A model generated the notes under the pieces. It was not told the DNA's origin. It did not search any database and worked only from the letters and a program-made list of their open reading frames with translations. A stretch of DNA of 64,000 nt from Lentzea californiensis (GTDB taxonomy: Bacteria > Actinomycetota > Actinomycetes > Mycobacteriales > Pseudonocardiaceae): contig NZ_JANBBE010000001.1 in the NCBI RefSeq assembly GCF_024648825.1, positions 1,178,001 through 1,242,000 of the forward strand, written 5' to 3'. Shown here one piece after another: positions 44,573-54,944 of this stretch. Every line of letters begins with the position of its first letter. The first letter of the stretch is position 1. The translations under genes were made by a program, and so were the position numbers.

Positions 44573-44623
44573 GCACGCGGGGACCTTTCGTACTCCATGT
44601 GAGTACGAAAGGTCCCCGCGTGC
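44573..44623. terminator. perfect 23-bp hairpin after peptide ABC operon
   Basis: Arms 44573-44595 and 44601-44623 are exact reverse complements (loop CATGT). Core GAAAGGTCCCC recalls the arm GAAAGCTCCCC of the hairpin at 16808-16860, so both look like one family of intergenic stem-loops. Confidence 0.8.
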
Positions 44624-44666
44624 GTTTCGATAGGCGGGCTTGAGGGGTGGGTGGTCCAGTTCTGGG

Positions 44667-45248
44667 ATGGACAGTCGTGGGTCGATCCTCCTGAGAGCTG
44701 CGGAGATCGCGTCCGTCGACGGGCTCGAAGGAGTCACGATCGGGCGGCTCGCGGTCGAGCTCGGCATGAGCAAGAGCGGGGTGTTCTCGCACTTCGGCGC
44801 CAAGGAAGAACTGCAGATCTGCACCGTGCACACGGCCGCGGAGATCTTCGCGCACGAGGTCGTGATGGCGGGCGGAACGATCCTGGACCTGAGCGAACGC
44901 TGGCTCGACTACTCGAAGCGCCGCGTGTTCCCCGGCGGCTGCTTCTTCGTCGTGACGCGCTCGGAGTTCGCTGCTCGCCCCGGCCGCGTGCGGGACGCGC
45001 TGATGCTCTTCAACCTGCGCTGGATCTCACTGCTGGAACGGCTGTGCGGCGACGCCCAGATGGCGTTCGAGGTGGACGCCCTGCTGGCGGCCGCGGACCG
45101 GTTCGCGGTGCTCTACGACGACGCCTCGGCGTACGAGAGAGTGCGGTCGGCGTTGCGCGCACGGATCGCCATGCCGACCGGGATGGAGATGAGCGTGGCC
45201 ACGCCGAACGACAACAGCATCGCGAGCCACGCCTCGTCGACGAGCTGA
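44667..45248 (+). CDS. TetR/AcrR-family transcriptional regulator
   Basis: 193-residue regulator; N-terminal TetR HTH (ILLRAAEIASVDGLEGVTIGRLAVELGMSKSGVFSHFGAKEEL) in residues about 5-52 and an all-helical C-terminal ligand/dimer domain. The ATG follows weak signals; GTG upstream not needed. Its last ~45 codons lie antisense inside the dedA gene (136 bp overlap), and the closing residues (after ALRARIA) look like unselected extension. Targets unknown; dedA is convergent, so not an obvious target. Confidence 0.85.
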   Translation: MDSRGSILLRAAEIASVDGLEGVTIGRLAVELGMSKSGVFSHFGAKEELQICTVHTAAEIFAHEVVMAGGTILDLSERWLDYSKRRVFPGGCFFVVTRSEFAARPGRVRDALMLFNLRWISLLERLCGDAQMAFEVDALLAAADRFAVLYDDASAYERVRSALRARIAMPTGMEMSVATPNDNSIASHASSTS

Positions 45249-45688
45249 CCGCCGATGTACCCCACGGTGGCGGGGTAGAGGCTCCACAGCGCCGACCCGA
45301 GCGCCGCGACCGGCACGAACCGGCGCAGCGGCCACTTCAGCGCCCCCGTCAGCAGCGCCCCGACGATACCGCCGGCGGGCAGGAACCGTGCCGCGATGAG
45401 GATCGTCTCGCCCTTGGTCGCGAGCTGGTCGGCCGTCCACACGACCATCGACCGCGCCTTGGCGTTCCTGTTGACCTTGTCGAGGGCCCGCATCCCCATC
45501 CGGCGCCCCGCGGTAAAGTTGATCATGTCACTGAGCAGGCAGCCGGCCGCGGCGACGAGCACGACCAGGTAGAGCGGCACCTCACCGGACGCAGCCAGGA
45601 CGCCGGCGCCGATGAGCACTGCCTCCGTCGGTGCCAGTGGCACCACGGCGACCAGGAACAGCACTACGAGGCTGGCTGCGGTGCTCAT
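45113..45688 (-). CDS. DedA/SNARE-associated family membrane protein
   Basis: 191-residue DedA-family integral membrane protein with 5-6 hydrophobic helices, the re-entrant loop region RFLPAGGIVGALLTGALKWPLRRFV (family motif F/Y-x-R-x-x-P-x-x-R region seen as ARFLPAGG), and E/D residues near the start (PTEAVLIGAGVL). DedA proteins are undecaprenyl- or lipid-phosphate flippases by recent work. ATG 45688, 8 nt after a TACGTT hexamer. Overlaps the TetR gene by 136 bp at the 3' end. Confidence 0.85.
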   Translation of the reverse strand: MSTAASLVVLFLVAVVPLAPTEAVLIGAGVLAASGEVPLYLVVLVAAAGCLLSDMINFTAGRRMGMRALDKVNRNAKARSMVVWTADQLATKGETILIAARFLPAGGIVGALLTGALKWPLRRFVPVAALGSALWSLYPATVGYIGGQLVDEAWLAMLLSFGVATLISIPVGMAIRARNADRTLSYAEASS

Positions 45689-45696
45689 GATCGGTG

Positions 45697-45733
45697 AACG
45701 TACGTGACCCAGGTGAACAATCCCGACCTGGGT
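45697..45733 (-). promoter_or_regulatory. dedA promoter with inverted repeat
   Basis: TACGTT (45697-45702, minus strand) 8 nt before the ATG. Upstream, ACCCAGGT (45707-45714) and ACCTGGGT (45726-45733) form an 8-bp inverted repeat with 11-bp spacer over the -35 area, a candidate operator; on the plus strand it is followed by GTTTCTT and could also act as a terminator. Confidence 0.4.
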
Positions 45734-45973
45734 GTTTCTTCAGCGTGCCCACAGGTATGAGGCCCGAGCGGCGCGCACTGTCCAAAAGGGCATGTCTGGG
45801 CTTGGCCTTCTTCCGGGTGTGAGCCAGGTCATGAGCGGTGTGGCGGCCCAGTTCCCGTGCGGTCCGGCGTTCTGCCGTTGACCTGCTCGTTCGGTCGACC
45901 CTAGCGTCCCGAATCAATTGGGAAGCTTGTTAACCAATCCTTCGAGCCGCCGCCTTCGCCCAGGAGGAACGAA

Positions 45974-47542
45974 GTGATCAAAAAGCACACCAGAGCCGGT
46001 GTCGCGATAGCCCTGTTCGCGTTGGTGGTCCCCCAGATCGCCGCGTCGGGCACGGCCAACGCGGCTGATTCCCTGCTGTCCGCCAACAAACCCACCACCG
46101 TCTCGTCCGTCGAGGCCGAGACCTTCGGCGGCGCCAACGCCGTCGACGGGAACTCGGCCACCCGGTGGGCGAGCCTCGAGGGCGTCGATCCGCAGTGGAT
46201 CGCCGTCGACCTCGGTGGCGCCGCCACCGTGTCCAAGGTCAAGATCAACTGGGAGGCCGCGTACGCCTCCGAGTACAAGATCCAGACCTCGAACGACGGC
46301 TCGACGTGGACCACCGGCAAGACCCTCACCGGTCAGAACGGTGGCATCGACGAGACGACGCTGAGCGCGTCAGGCCGCTACGTGCGGGTCTACGGCACCA
46401 AGCGCGGCACGGCGTGGGGTTACTCGATCTTCGACCTCGAGGTCTGGGGCAGCTCGGGTGGCGCCGACCCCACGCCGCCGACCGCGCCCAGCGCTCTCAC
46501 CTCGACCGGCACCACGTCGAGCTCGGTCAGTCTGCAGTGGACGGCCGCGACCGACAACGTCGGCGTGACCGGCTACGACGTCCTGCGCAACGGCAGTGTC
46601 GTGGGCACCCCGACCGGCACCACGTTCACCGACACGGGCCTCGCGTCCGGCACCGCGTTCACCTACACCGTCAAGGCGCGTGACGCGGCCGGCAACCTCG
46701 GTCCCGCGAGCAACTCGGTGCAGGCGACGACCCTGCCGCCCGCACCCGGCGACACCATCACGGTCGTCGCGGCCGGCGACATCGCGTCGCTGACCAACAC
46801 CGAGCACTACGAGACGGCGAGGCTGATCGACCAGATCAAGCCGAACCACGTGCTCACCGTCGGCGACAACCAGTACGACAGCGGCACGCTCTCGGAGTTC
46901 AAGGCCCACTACGACAAGTCGTGGGGCAAGTTCAAGAGCATCACCCACCCCGCGACCGGCAACCACGAGTGGGAGGACAACCTCAACGGGTACAAGTCCT
47001 ACTTCGGTGCCCAGGCCTACCCGCAGGGCAAGCCGTACTACAGCTGGGACGCCGGTGACTTCCACTTCGTCTCGGTCGACTCCCAGAAGATGTACGACAC
47101 GGGTGCCGACTCGACGCAGATGAGCTGGCTCAAGGCCGACCTCGCCGCGAACACCAAGGCGTGCGTCGTCGGTTACTGGCACCACCCGCGCTTCAACTCG
47201 GGTGAGTACGGCGACAAGTCCAAGATGACGACGGTGTGGAACGCCTTCGCCGACGCCAAGGCGGACCTGGTGCTCAGCGGTCACGACCACCACTACGAGC
47301 GACTGGCCCCGCTGAACAAGAGCGGCGCTGTCGACCAGGCCAACGGCATGCGCTCCGCGATCATCGGCATCGGCGGTGACTACCTCTACTCCAACGTCAA
47401 GCCCCGTGCGGGCGTGGAGAAGTGGTTCGCGGACTCGCACGGCGTCGTGAAGTTCACGCTGTCCGGTCGCTCCTACTCGTGGGAGGTCATCGACACCGCG
47501 GGCAGGGTGCGCGACAAGGCCGGTCCTTACAACTGTCGTTGA
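45974..47542 (+). CDS. secreted metallophosphoesterase with F5/8C and FN3 domains
   Basis: 522-residue exported phosphohydrolase. Signal peptide 1-31; discoidin/F5/8 type C carbohydrate-binding-like domain about 38-158; fibronectin type III about 170-256; calcineurin-like phosphoesterase about 262-510 with metal ligands D269 (AAGDIA), D298 (GDNQYDSG), N330/H331 (GNHEW) and the His cluster GHDHHYER. Probably liberates phosphate from extracellular phosphoesters on a sugar or cell-wall surface. GTG start after CAGGAGGAACGA. Confidence 0.93.
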   Translation: MIKKHTRAGVAIALFALVVPQIAASGTANAADSLLSANKPTTVSSVEAETFGGANAVDGNSATRWASLEGVDPQWIAVDLGGAATVSKVKINWEAAYASEYKIQTSNDGSTWTTGKTLTGQNGGIDETTLSASGRYVRVYGTKRGTAWGYSIFDLEVWGSSGGADPTPPTAPSALTSTGTTSSSVSLQWTAATDNVGVTGYDVLRNGSVVGTPTGTTFTDTGLASGTAFTYTVKARDAAGNLGPASNSVQATTLPPAPGDTITVVAAGDIASLTNTEHYETARLIDQIKPNHVLTVGDNQYDSGTLSEFKAHYDKSWGKFKSITHPATGNHEWEDNLNGYKSYFGAQAYPQGKPYYSWDAGDFHFVSVDSQKMYDTGADSTQMSWLKADLAANTKACVVGYWHHPRFNSGEYGDKSKMTTVWNAFADAKADLVLSGHDHHYERLAPLNKSGAVDQANGMRSAIIGIGGDYLYSNVKPRAGVEKWFADSHGVVKFTLSGRSYSWEVIDTAGRVRDKAGPYNCR

Positions 47543-47571
47543 TCTTCTCTGGCTGTTGATCGGAGGCCGTC

Positions 47572-48701
47572 GTGTACATCGCAACCGCTAGACAAGCTCC
47601 GGCTTCTGGTGGCACCGGCAGGATCGCGGGGAACGTTCTCGCGTTGGGCGCGGTGTCCCTGCTCACGGACGTCTCGTCCGAGATGGTCACCGCCATCCTG
47701 CCGTTGTACCTGGTGCTGGGACTGGGGTTCTCCCCGCTGCAGTTCGGTGTGCTCGACGGCATCTACACCGGTGTGACGGCACTGGTCCGCGTTGTGGGCG
47801 GCCACGCCGCGGACCGCTGGCAACGGCGCAAGTTCGTGGCCGGACTCGGGTACGGGATCTCGGCGCTGGGCAAGCTCGGCCTGCTCGCCGCCGGGACCTC
47901 GGCCACCGCGATGGGGCTCGTGCTGGCCGGGGACCGGACCGGCAAGGGCCTGCGCACGGCGCCGAGGGACGCGCTGATCACGTTGAGCAGCGAACCTTCG
48001 GCGCTGGGACGGGCCTTCGGTGTCCACCGCGCGATGGACACCGTGGGCGCGTTCCTTGGCCCACTGCTGGCGTTCTGCCTCCTGTGGACGCTGCCCGCCC
48101 GCTACGACGTGGTGTTCGTGGTGAGCTTCTGCTTCGCGGCACTGGGTTTTCTGGTCCTGGTGCTGTTCGTGCGTGATCACCGGGACGTGCTGCCACGCGT
48201 CGCGGTGTCGCTGCGATCGGCTTTCGGGTTGCTGCGGTCCAGGCCGTTCCGGCGGGTCTGCCTGGTCGCGTGCGGGCTCGGGTTCCTGACGCTGGGCGAC
48301 GGGTTCGTCTACCTGTTGCTGCAGAAGAAGCTCGACGTCGAGCTCGCCTACATCGCGTTGCTGCCCCTCGGCACGGCCGGCGTGTACCTGCTCGCCGCCG
48401 TGCCGCTGGGCTCACTGGCCGATCGGGTGGGCCGGTGGAAGATCTTCCTGTTCGGTCATCTCGCGTTGCTCGGCGCGTACGTCCTGCTGGCCGGTGTTTC
48501 CGGGATCTCCCTGCTGATCGGCGTTCTGGTGCTGCACGGGTTGTTCTACGCGTGCACCGACGGCGTGCTGATGGCCGTCGCCGGGCCGATGATCCCGGAC
48601 GAGCTGCGCACGTCCGGTCTGGCTCTCCTGCAGACCGGGCAGGTGCTCGCCCGTGCCACCTCCTCCGTTCTCTTCGGTGCTCTTTGGACGTGGTTCGCTT
48701 G

Positions 48702-48705
<4 letters not shown>
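47572..48705 (+). CDS. MFS family transporter
   Basis: 377-residue major facilitator with about 11-12 helices; the A-like motif GxxADRxxRRxx is present as GGHAADRWQRRKFV, and a second in GSLADRVGRWK. The family start LGAVSLLTDVSSEMVTAILPLYL and DRTGKGLRTAPRDALI resemble putative drug/antibiotic exporters in Actinobacteria; substrate unknown. GTG start after CGGAGGC, 29 bp after the phosphoesterase. Coupled (GTGA) to the next gene. Confidence 0.88.
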
Positions 48706-51547
<2,842 letters not shown>

Positions 51548-51559
<12 letters not shown>

Positions 51560-51589
51560 ACGGCAGCGAAGCAGGAGGGAACGCCACAC
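51548..51589 (-). CDS. leuA leader peptide
   Basis: GTG TGG CGT TCC CTC CTG CTT CGC... encodes MWRSLLLRCRDGV, 13 residues with three consecutive Leu codons. The GTG lies 7 nt after the -10 TACTCT, so it is translated from the mRNA end. It stops inside the first leader hairpin. Leucine-codon leaders before leuA are known in actinobacteria. Confidence 0.65.
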
Positions 51590-51596
51590 GTCGGAC

Positions 51597-51602
51597 AGAG
51601 TA
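51597..51602 (-). promoter_or_regulatory. leuA promoter -10
   Basis: TACTCT in the 16-bp word GTGACTACTCTGTCCG (51607-51592), repeated exactly before the PIG-V gene (54857-54842). Confidence 0.5.
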
Positions 51603-51719
51603 GTCACAGGTGTGGGGTTGATGGAACTTGACGACCGGATCGTGGGACATGGGCGGGGCGCGCCGCGACCTTGTGGGTGGTCGCCTTGCGGGCGGCGACC
51701 TTGCGGTTGCGTGCGTTTT

Positions 51720-51757
51720 CCTGGGGGCGCTGCCCCCAGACCCCCGGCAATCTGATC
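51720..51757 (-). repeat. dispersed hairpin repeat, copy 2
   Basis: Read on the minus strand: GATCAGATTGCCGGGGGTCT followed by GGGGGCAGCGCCCCCAG; closely matches 33757-33791. The tail is a 7-bp hairpin (CTGGGGGCGCTGCCCCCAG). Confidence 0.75.
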
Positions 51758-51773
51758 GGGGGTGGCGCCGTGG

Positions 51774-51897
51774 GACAGCTCGCCTTCGGCTTCGCGTGCG
51801 AAGGGACGGCTCGTTTGCGGCTTCGCGTGTGTGGGGCGGCTCGACTTCGGCTTCGGGTGGCGTGGGCGGGTCGTTTGCGGCATCGCGGGTGCGTGGG
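51774..51897. repeat. four tandem 31-bp repeats
   Basis: Exactly 4 x 31 bp with units at 51774-51804, 51805-51835, 51836-51866 and 51867-51897. Each contains (A/G)CGGCTCG or similar, then TTCGGCTTCGCG or variants, then GTGGG. The CGAAGCCG units near 33557 and 33611 are the same element inverted. No ORF uses it. Confidence 0.85.
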
Positions 51898-51958
51898 CGC
51901 GCGCGATGCAGGTCATCTTGCAAGTTTTGGTGTGCTCAGACCTGGGAATCGTTCATGT

Positions 51959-52255
51959 ATGTCCAGATTACGTACCTCCAGCGGCCGCGGCACGGCTTCC
52001 CGCGTGATCAGCGGCATCGGTGCACTCTTCGCCTTCATCGAAGTGCTGTACATCTTGATGATCGTGTTGGGCGCGAACCAGGGGAACGCGTTCTTCAAGT
52101 TCATCCAGTCCCTCGCCGAGCCTCTCGCTCTGTTCTTCCCGGGGCTCTTCAACACTGGCAACTACAACCTCGACGTCTTCCTCAACTACGGTCTTGCTGC
52201 CGTGTTCTGGCTGGTTGTGACCGGTTTGATCGCGCGTGCGGTGTCGCGCTACTGA
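51959..52255 (+). CDS. small integral membrane protein (paralog 1)
   Basis: 98 residues with two hydrophobic helices (GIGALFAFIEVLYILMIVL, NYGLAAVFWLVVTGLIA). The segment GANQGNAFFKFIQSLAEPLALFFPGLF is shared with the next gene. Family and function unknown; the start ATG lacks a clear site. Confidence 0.7.
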   Translation: MSRLRTSSGRGTASRVISGIGALFAFIEVLYILMIVLGANQGNAFFKFIQSLAEPLALFFPGLFNTGNYNLDVFLNYGLAAVFWLVVTGLIARAVSRY

Positions 52256-52259
52256 GTAG

Positions 52260-52265
52260 TACATT
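52260..52265 (+). promoter_or_regulatory. -10 hexamer of small membrane protein 2
   Basis: TACATT ends 8 nt before ATG 52274; near-leaderless start. Confidence 0.4.
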
Positions 52266-52273
52266 CCGGCGGT

Positions 52274-52561
52274 ATGCGGACGCGTGTGGTCGGTATCGCC
52301 GCCGGAGTTGTCAGTTGGGTCGGCCTCGCGCTGGCGGTCGTGCTCGTCGTTCACGTCGTGCTCACCGTCGGCGGGGCCAACCCCGGCAACCCCATCACCA
52401 GCACGGTCAAGTCCCTGGCCGAGCCGGTGGCTTTGGCGTTCAGGGACCTATTCTCGCCCGCTGACGCGAAGTTGCGGGTGATCGTGAACTTCGGGTTGGC
52501 CGCCTTGTTCTGGCTTGGCGTTCGAGCGATCGTCCTTAAGCTCGTTAGGCGGCTGAACTAG
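52274..52561 (+). CDS. small integral membrane protein (paralog 2)
   Basis: 95 residues, two helices (AAGVVSWVGLALAVVLVVHVVLTV, NFGLAALFWLGVRAIVL). Shares GAN(Q/P)GN, SLAEPxALxF and NxGLAAxFWL with the preceding protein, so the two arose by tandem duplication. Function unknown. Confidence 0.75.
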   Translation: MRTRVVGIAAGVVSWVGLALAVVLVVHVVLTVGGANPGNPITSTVKSLAEPVALAFRDLFSPADAKLRVIVNFGLAALFWLGVRAIVLKLVRRLN

Positions 52562-52564
52562 GTT
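52559..52564 (+). promoter_or_regulatory. -10 hexamer of NUDIX gene
   Basis: TAGGTT ends 6 nt before ATG 52571, inside the previous stop region; leaderless start predicted. Confidence 0.45.
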
Positions 52565-52570
52565 CGTCTC

Positions 52571-53071
52571 ATGGCGCGCGACGACTTCTGCAGCAGCTGT
52601 GGCACTCAGTACTCCGACACGTCCGTGTACCCGCGTAGGTGCGTTGGCTGTGGGCACATGGTGTGGGCCAACCCCTCGCCGGTCGTGGTGTTGCTCGTGC
52701 CTGTGAAGGACGGGCCGCGGACCGGGTTGCTGACCGTGCGCCGGGCGATTCCGCCTGTTGGTGAGCTGGCGTTCGTCAGCGGGTTCATGGATCGCGGTGA
52801 GTCCTGGCAGCAGAGTGCCGTGCGGGAGCTCGAGGAAGAAGCCGGTGTGCGCATTCCGCCGGATGACCTGCGGCCGTTGCACTTCGTGTCCACGCCCGAC
52901 GGCGGGACCGTGCTGATGTTCGCCACCGCGCCCGCGATCAACGCCGAGGACATGCCGCCGTTCGTGCCCAACGACGAGGCTTCCGAGCGCAAGGTCATCT
53001 TCGACTGCGTGCCGTTGGCGTTTCCGCTGCACAACGACGTTGCGACGAAGTACTTCTCAACTGAACTGTGA
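52571..53071 (+). CDS. NUDIX hydrolase with zinc ribbon
   Basis: 166-residue nucleoside-diphosphate-linked hydrolase. N-terminal CxxC pairs (FCSSCG, CVGCG) form a zinc ribbon; NUDIX box GFMDRGESWQQSAVRELEEEAGV is complete (residues about 70-92). Substrate unclear; short NAD(H)-hydrolase-like proteins share the zinc ribbon. 3' end overlaps nitroreductase by 15 bp. Confidence 0.88.
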   Translation: MARDDFCSSCGTQYSDTSVYPRRCVGCGHMVWANPSPVVVLLVPVKDGPRTGLLTVRRAIPPVGELAFVSGFMDRGESWQQSAVRELEEEAGVRIPPDDLRPLHFVSTPDGGTVLMFATAPAINAEDMPPFVPNDEASERKVIFDCVPLAFPLHNDVATKYFSTEL

Positions 53072-53617
53072 GTTGCCCCAGGTACCGGTGAAGACGGTCT
53101 CGGAGAGCGGCAGGCGCTTGCGTTCTCGCTGCTCACGGGCCTGAAGGTCCTCGGGGAGGTCCTTCACGTCGCCCTGCCTTCCCAGTGCCATGGCCACCAG
53201 TGGGCGGACGTCGGCGGGCATGGAGAAGGTCTCGTGGGCCGCTTCCTTGTCGAAGCCGCCCATCATGTGTGCGATCAGGCCCAGGTCGACGGCCTGCAGG
53301 GCCATGTTCTCCATCGCCAGGCCCAGGCCGAACTCGACGTTCGGGATGTCGCCCCGGTCGTCGGTGGTGAGCACGCAGCCGACCAGCAGGACCGAGGCGC
53401 GGACGGCCCAGGTCTTGTTGCCGCGGGTCAGGGTTTCGAAGATCGCGTCGAAGGTGTCGGTGCCCCGGTGACCCGCGATGAAGCGGGCCGGTTGGCTGTT
53501 GCCGTGGGACGGGGCCCAGCGGGCCGCCTCCAGCACGGTGCGGAGTTCGTCGTCGGTCACCGTCGCGTCAGCGGAGAAGGCGCGCGGGCTCCAGCGCTTC
53601 GAGATCAGCTCGTTCAT
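53057..53617 (-). CDS. nitroreductase family FMN oxidoreductase
   Basis: 186-residue nitroreductase-family protein: start KRWSPRAFS, FMN-phosphate segment, APSHGNSQPARF, and GLGLAMENMALQAVDLGL. Reduces nitro or quinone compounds, or could act as a thiazole/oxazole oxidase, by NAD(P)H. ATG overlaps the stop of the PIG-V-like gene (TGATG), so the two are coupled. Confidence 0.88.
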   Translation of the reverse strand: MNELISKRWSPRAFSADATVTDDELRTVLEAARWAPSHGNSQPARFIAGHRGTDTFDAIFETLTRGNKTWAVRASVLLVGCVLTTDDRGDIPNVEFGLGLAMENMALQAVDLGLIAHMMGGFDKEAAHETFSMPADVRPLVAMALGRQGDVKDLPEDLQAREQRERKRLPLSETVFTGTWGNSQFS

Positions 53618-54840
53618 CAGATCGCATACTGCCAAACGGCCAGCGAGTAGGCGCCGAACCACGCGCTGAAGAGCGTCGCCATGCCCAGGATCGTGAGGAC
53701 GGTGGACGGGCGGCGGCGGGCGAGGACCAGGGCCAGGGGGAGCAGCAGGGTGAAGGCCGGGAACAGCAGGCGGGCCTTCGAGTTCATCAGGCCGTTCGAG
53801 CCCAGGTCCATGACCAGGACGCCGACGCCGTAGACGACCAGCGGCCACTCCAGGCGGCGCTGGAAGGCGTAGAAGACCAGCACGATCGCGAGGGCGAGGA
53901 GCCAGACGGTGCCGGTCTCCAGCAACGAGCGCGGGTTGCCGAGGTGGCCCAGGGCGAACTCCCAGGTGGCCGCGCCGCCGTCGAACTTCGAGCCCCAGCC
54001 CCGTTGCTGCACGCCGAACCAGCCCATGAGGTCGCCGGTGCGGACGGCCACCCAGCCCAGGTAGCCGAGCAGGCCGAGGGGTGCGACGGCGCCGCCCACC
54101 CACGCTCGCCAGTCCTTCTTGTCGGCCAGCACGGCTACCAGCGCGGCCAGGCCGACCGCCACGATCAGGGCCGCCGCGGTCGGGCGGACCAGGCCCGCCG
54201 CCGCACAGCAGACGCCGGCGAGGATCCAGCGCCTCTTCACCACGCCGACCAGCGCCCAGGCGGCGAACGCGCAGAACGTGGCCTCGGAGTACGTCATCGA
54301 GAGCACGACGGCCATCGGGGACGCGGCGAACAGCGTCACGAAGATCAGGCCCGCGCGGTTCGAGCCGTCGCGGACGACCCGGCCCAGCACGAACAGGCCG
54401 TACGCGCAGAAGATGCCGCTGATCAGGCTGACCGCGAAGGCCGCGCCGACCACGTCCACGCCCGGCAGCCCGTCCACCCAGCGGATGAGCGCGGGGTAGC
54501 CGGGGAAGAAGGCGAGCGGGGTCTCGGCGGTGCGGCGGCCGAAAGCGTCGTACGGGGGCGACGGGACGCCGTTGTAGCCGCCCGACGCGATGCCGAGGAA
54601 CCAGTCGCCGTCCCATGACCTCAGGTTGTCGACCGAGGTGTCGGTCTTCCCGGTCAGCTTGTTCTGGTACTCGACGACGAGCTGCAGGACGAAGAGGCCG
54701 ACCTGCCGGACGATCAGGTAGATGAGCGCGGGAGCGGTCCAGAGAGCGGCCGGGTGTCTGAGCGCCTCGGCCATCCGGAAGCGCGCACTGCTCTCCTGCA
54801 CGGCTGCTGGGGCCTCCACGACATCGGCGCTCGACGACAC
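53617..54840 (-). CDS. PIG-V-like mannosyltransferase (GT-C integral membrane)
   Basis: 407-residue GT-C glycosyltransferase with about 10 helices. The luminal signature [14 protein letters not shown] ... [13 protein letters not shown] is that of PIG-V/PimE-like polyprenyl-phosphate mannosyltransferases. Probably extends cell envelope lipids or lipoglycans, substrate unproven. GTG 54840 is preceded by TACTCT at 6 nt, supporting a leaderless start. Confidence 0.82.
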   Translation of the reverse strand: MSSSADVVEAPAAVQESSARFRMAEALRHPAALWTAPALIYLIVRQVGLFVLQLVVEYQNKLTGKTDTSVDNLRSWDGDWFLGIASGGYNGVPSPPYDAFGRRTAETPLAFFPGYPALIRWVDGLPGVDVVGAAFAVSLISGIFCAYGLFVLGRVVRDGSNRAGLIFVTLFAASPMAVVLSMTYSEATFCAFAAWALVGVVKRRWILAGVCCAAAGLVRPTAAALIVAVGLAALVAVLADKKDWRAWVGGAVAPLGLLGYLGWVAVRTGDLMGWFGVQQRGWGSKFDGGAATWEFALGHLGNPRSLLETGTVWLLALAIVLVFYAFQRRLEWPLVVYGVGVLVMDLGSNGLMNSKARLLFPAFTLLLPLALVLARRRPSTVLTILGMATLFSAWFGAYSLAVWQYAI

Positions 54841-54846
54841 CCGGAC

Positions 54847-54852
54847 AGAGTA
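54847..54852 (-). promoter_or_regulatory. -10 hexamer of PIG-V-like gene
   Basis: TACTCT within the shared 16-bp word (54857-54842), 6 nt before the GTG. Confidence 0.5.
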
Positions 54853-54895
54853 GTCACGCGCGTCACGGCTCCAGAGTCTCACCAGGTGGTCCGGG

Positions 54896-54901
54896 TAGGC
54901 T
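54896..54901 (+). promoter_or_regulatory. -10 hexamer of lysC-asd
   Basis: TAGGCT; a start near 54908 would give a 37-nt leader with GAAGGAGG. Confidence 0.35.
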
Positions 54902-54944
54902 GCCTTCGACGTGGGGTTTTAGTCGCGCGAAGGAGGTCAGGTCG

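Noticed and set aside
51774-51897. CRISPR array
   Set aside because: The 31-bp repeats are head-to-tail without spacers and there are no cas genes.
54883-54944. Lysine riboswitch before lysC
   Set aside because: The gap is only 62 bp, too short for the known aptamer.
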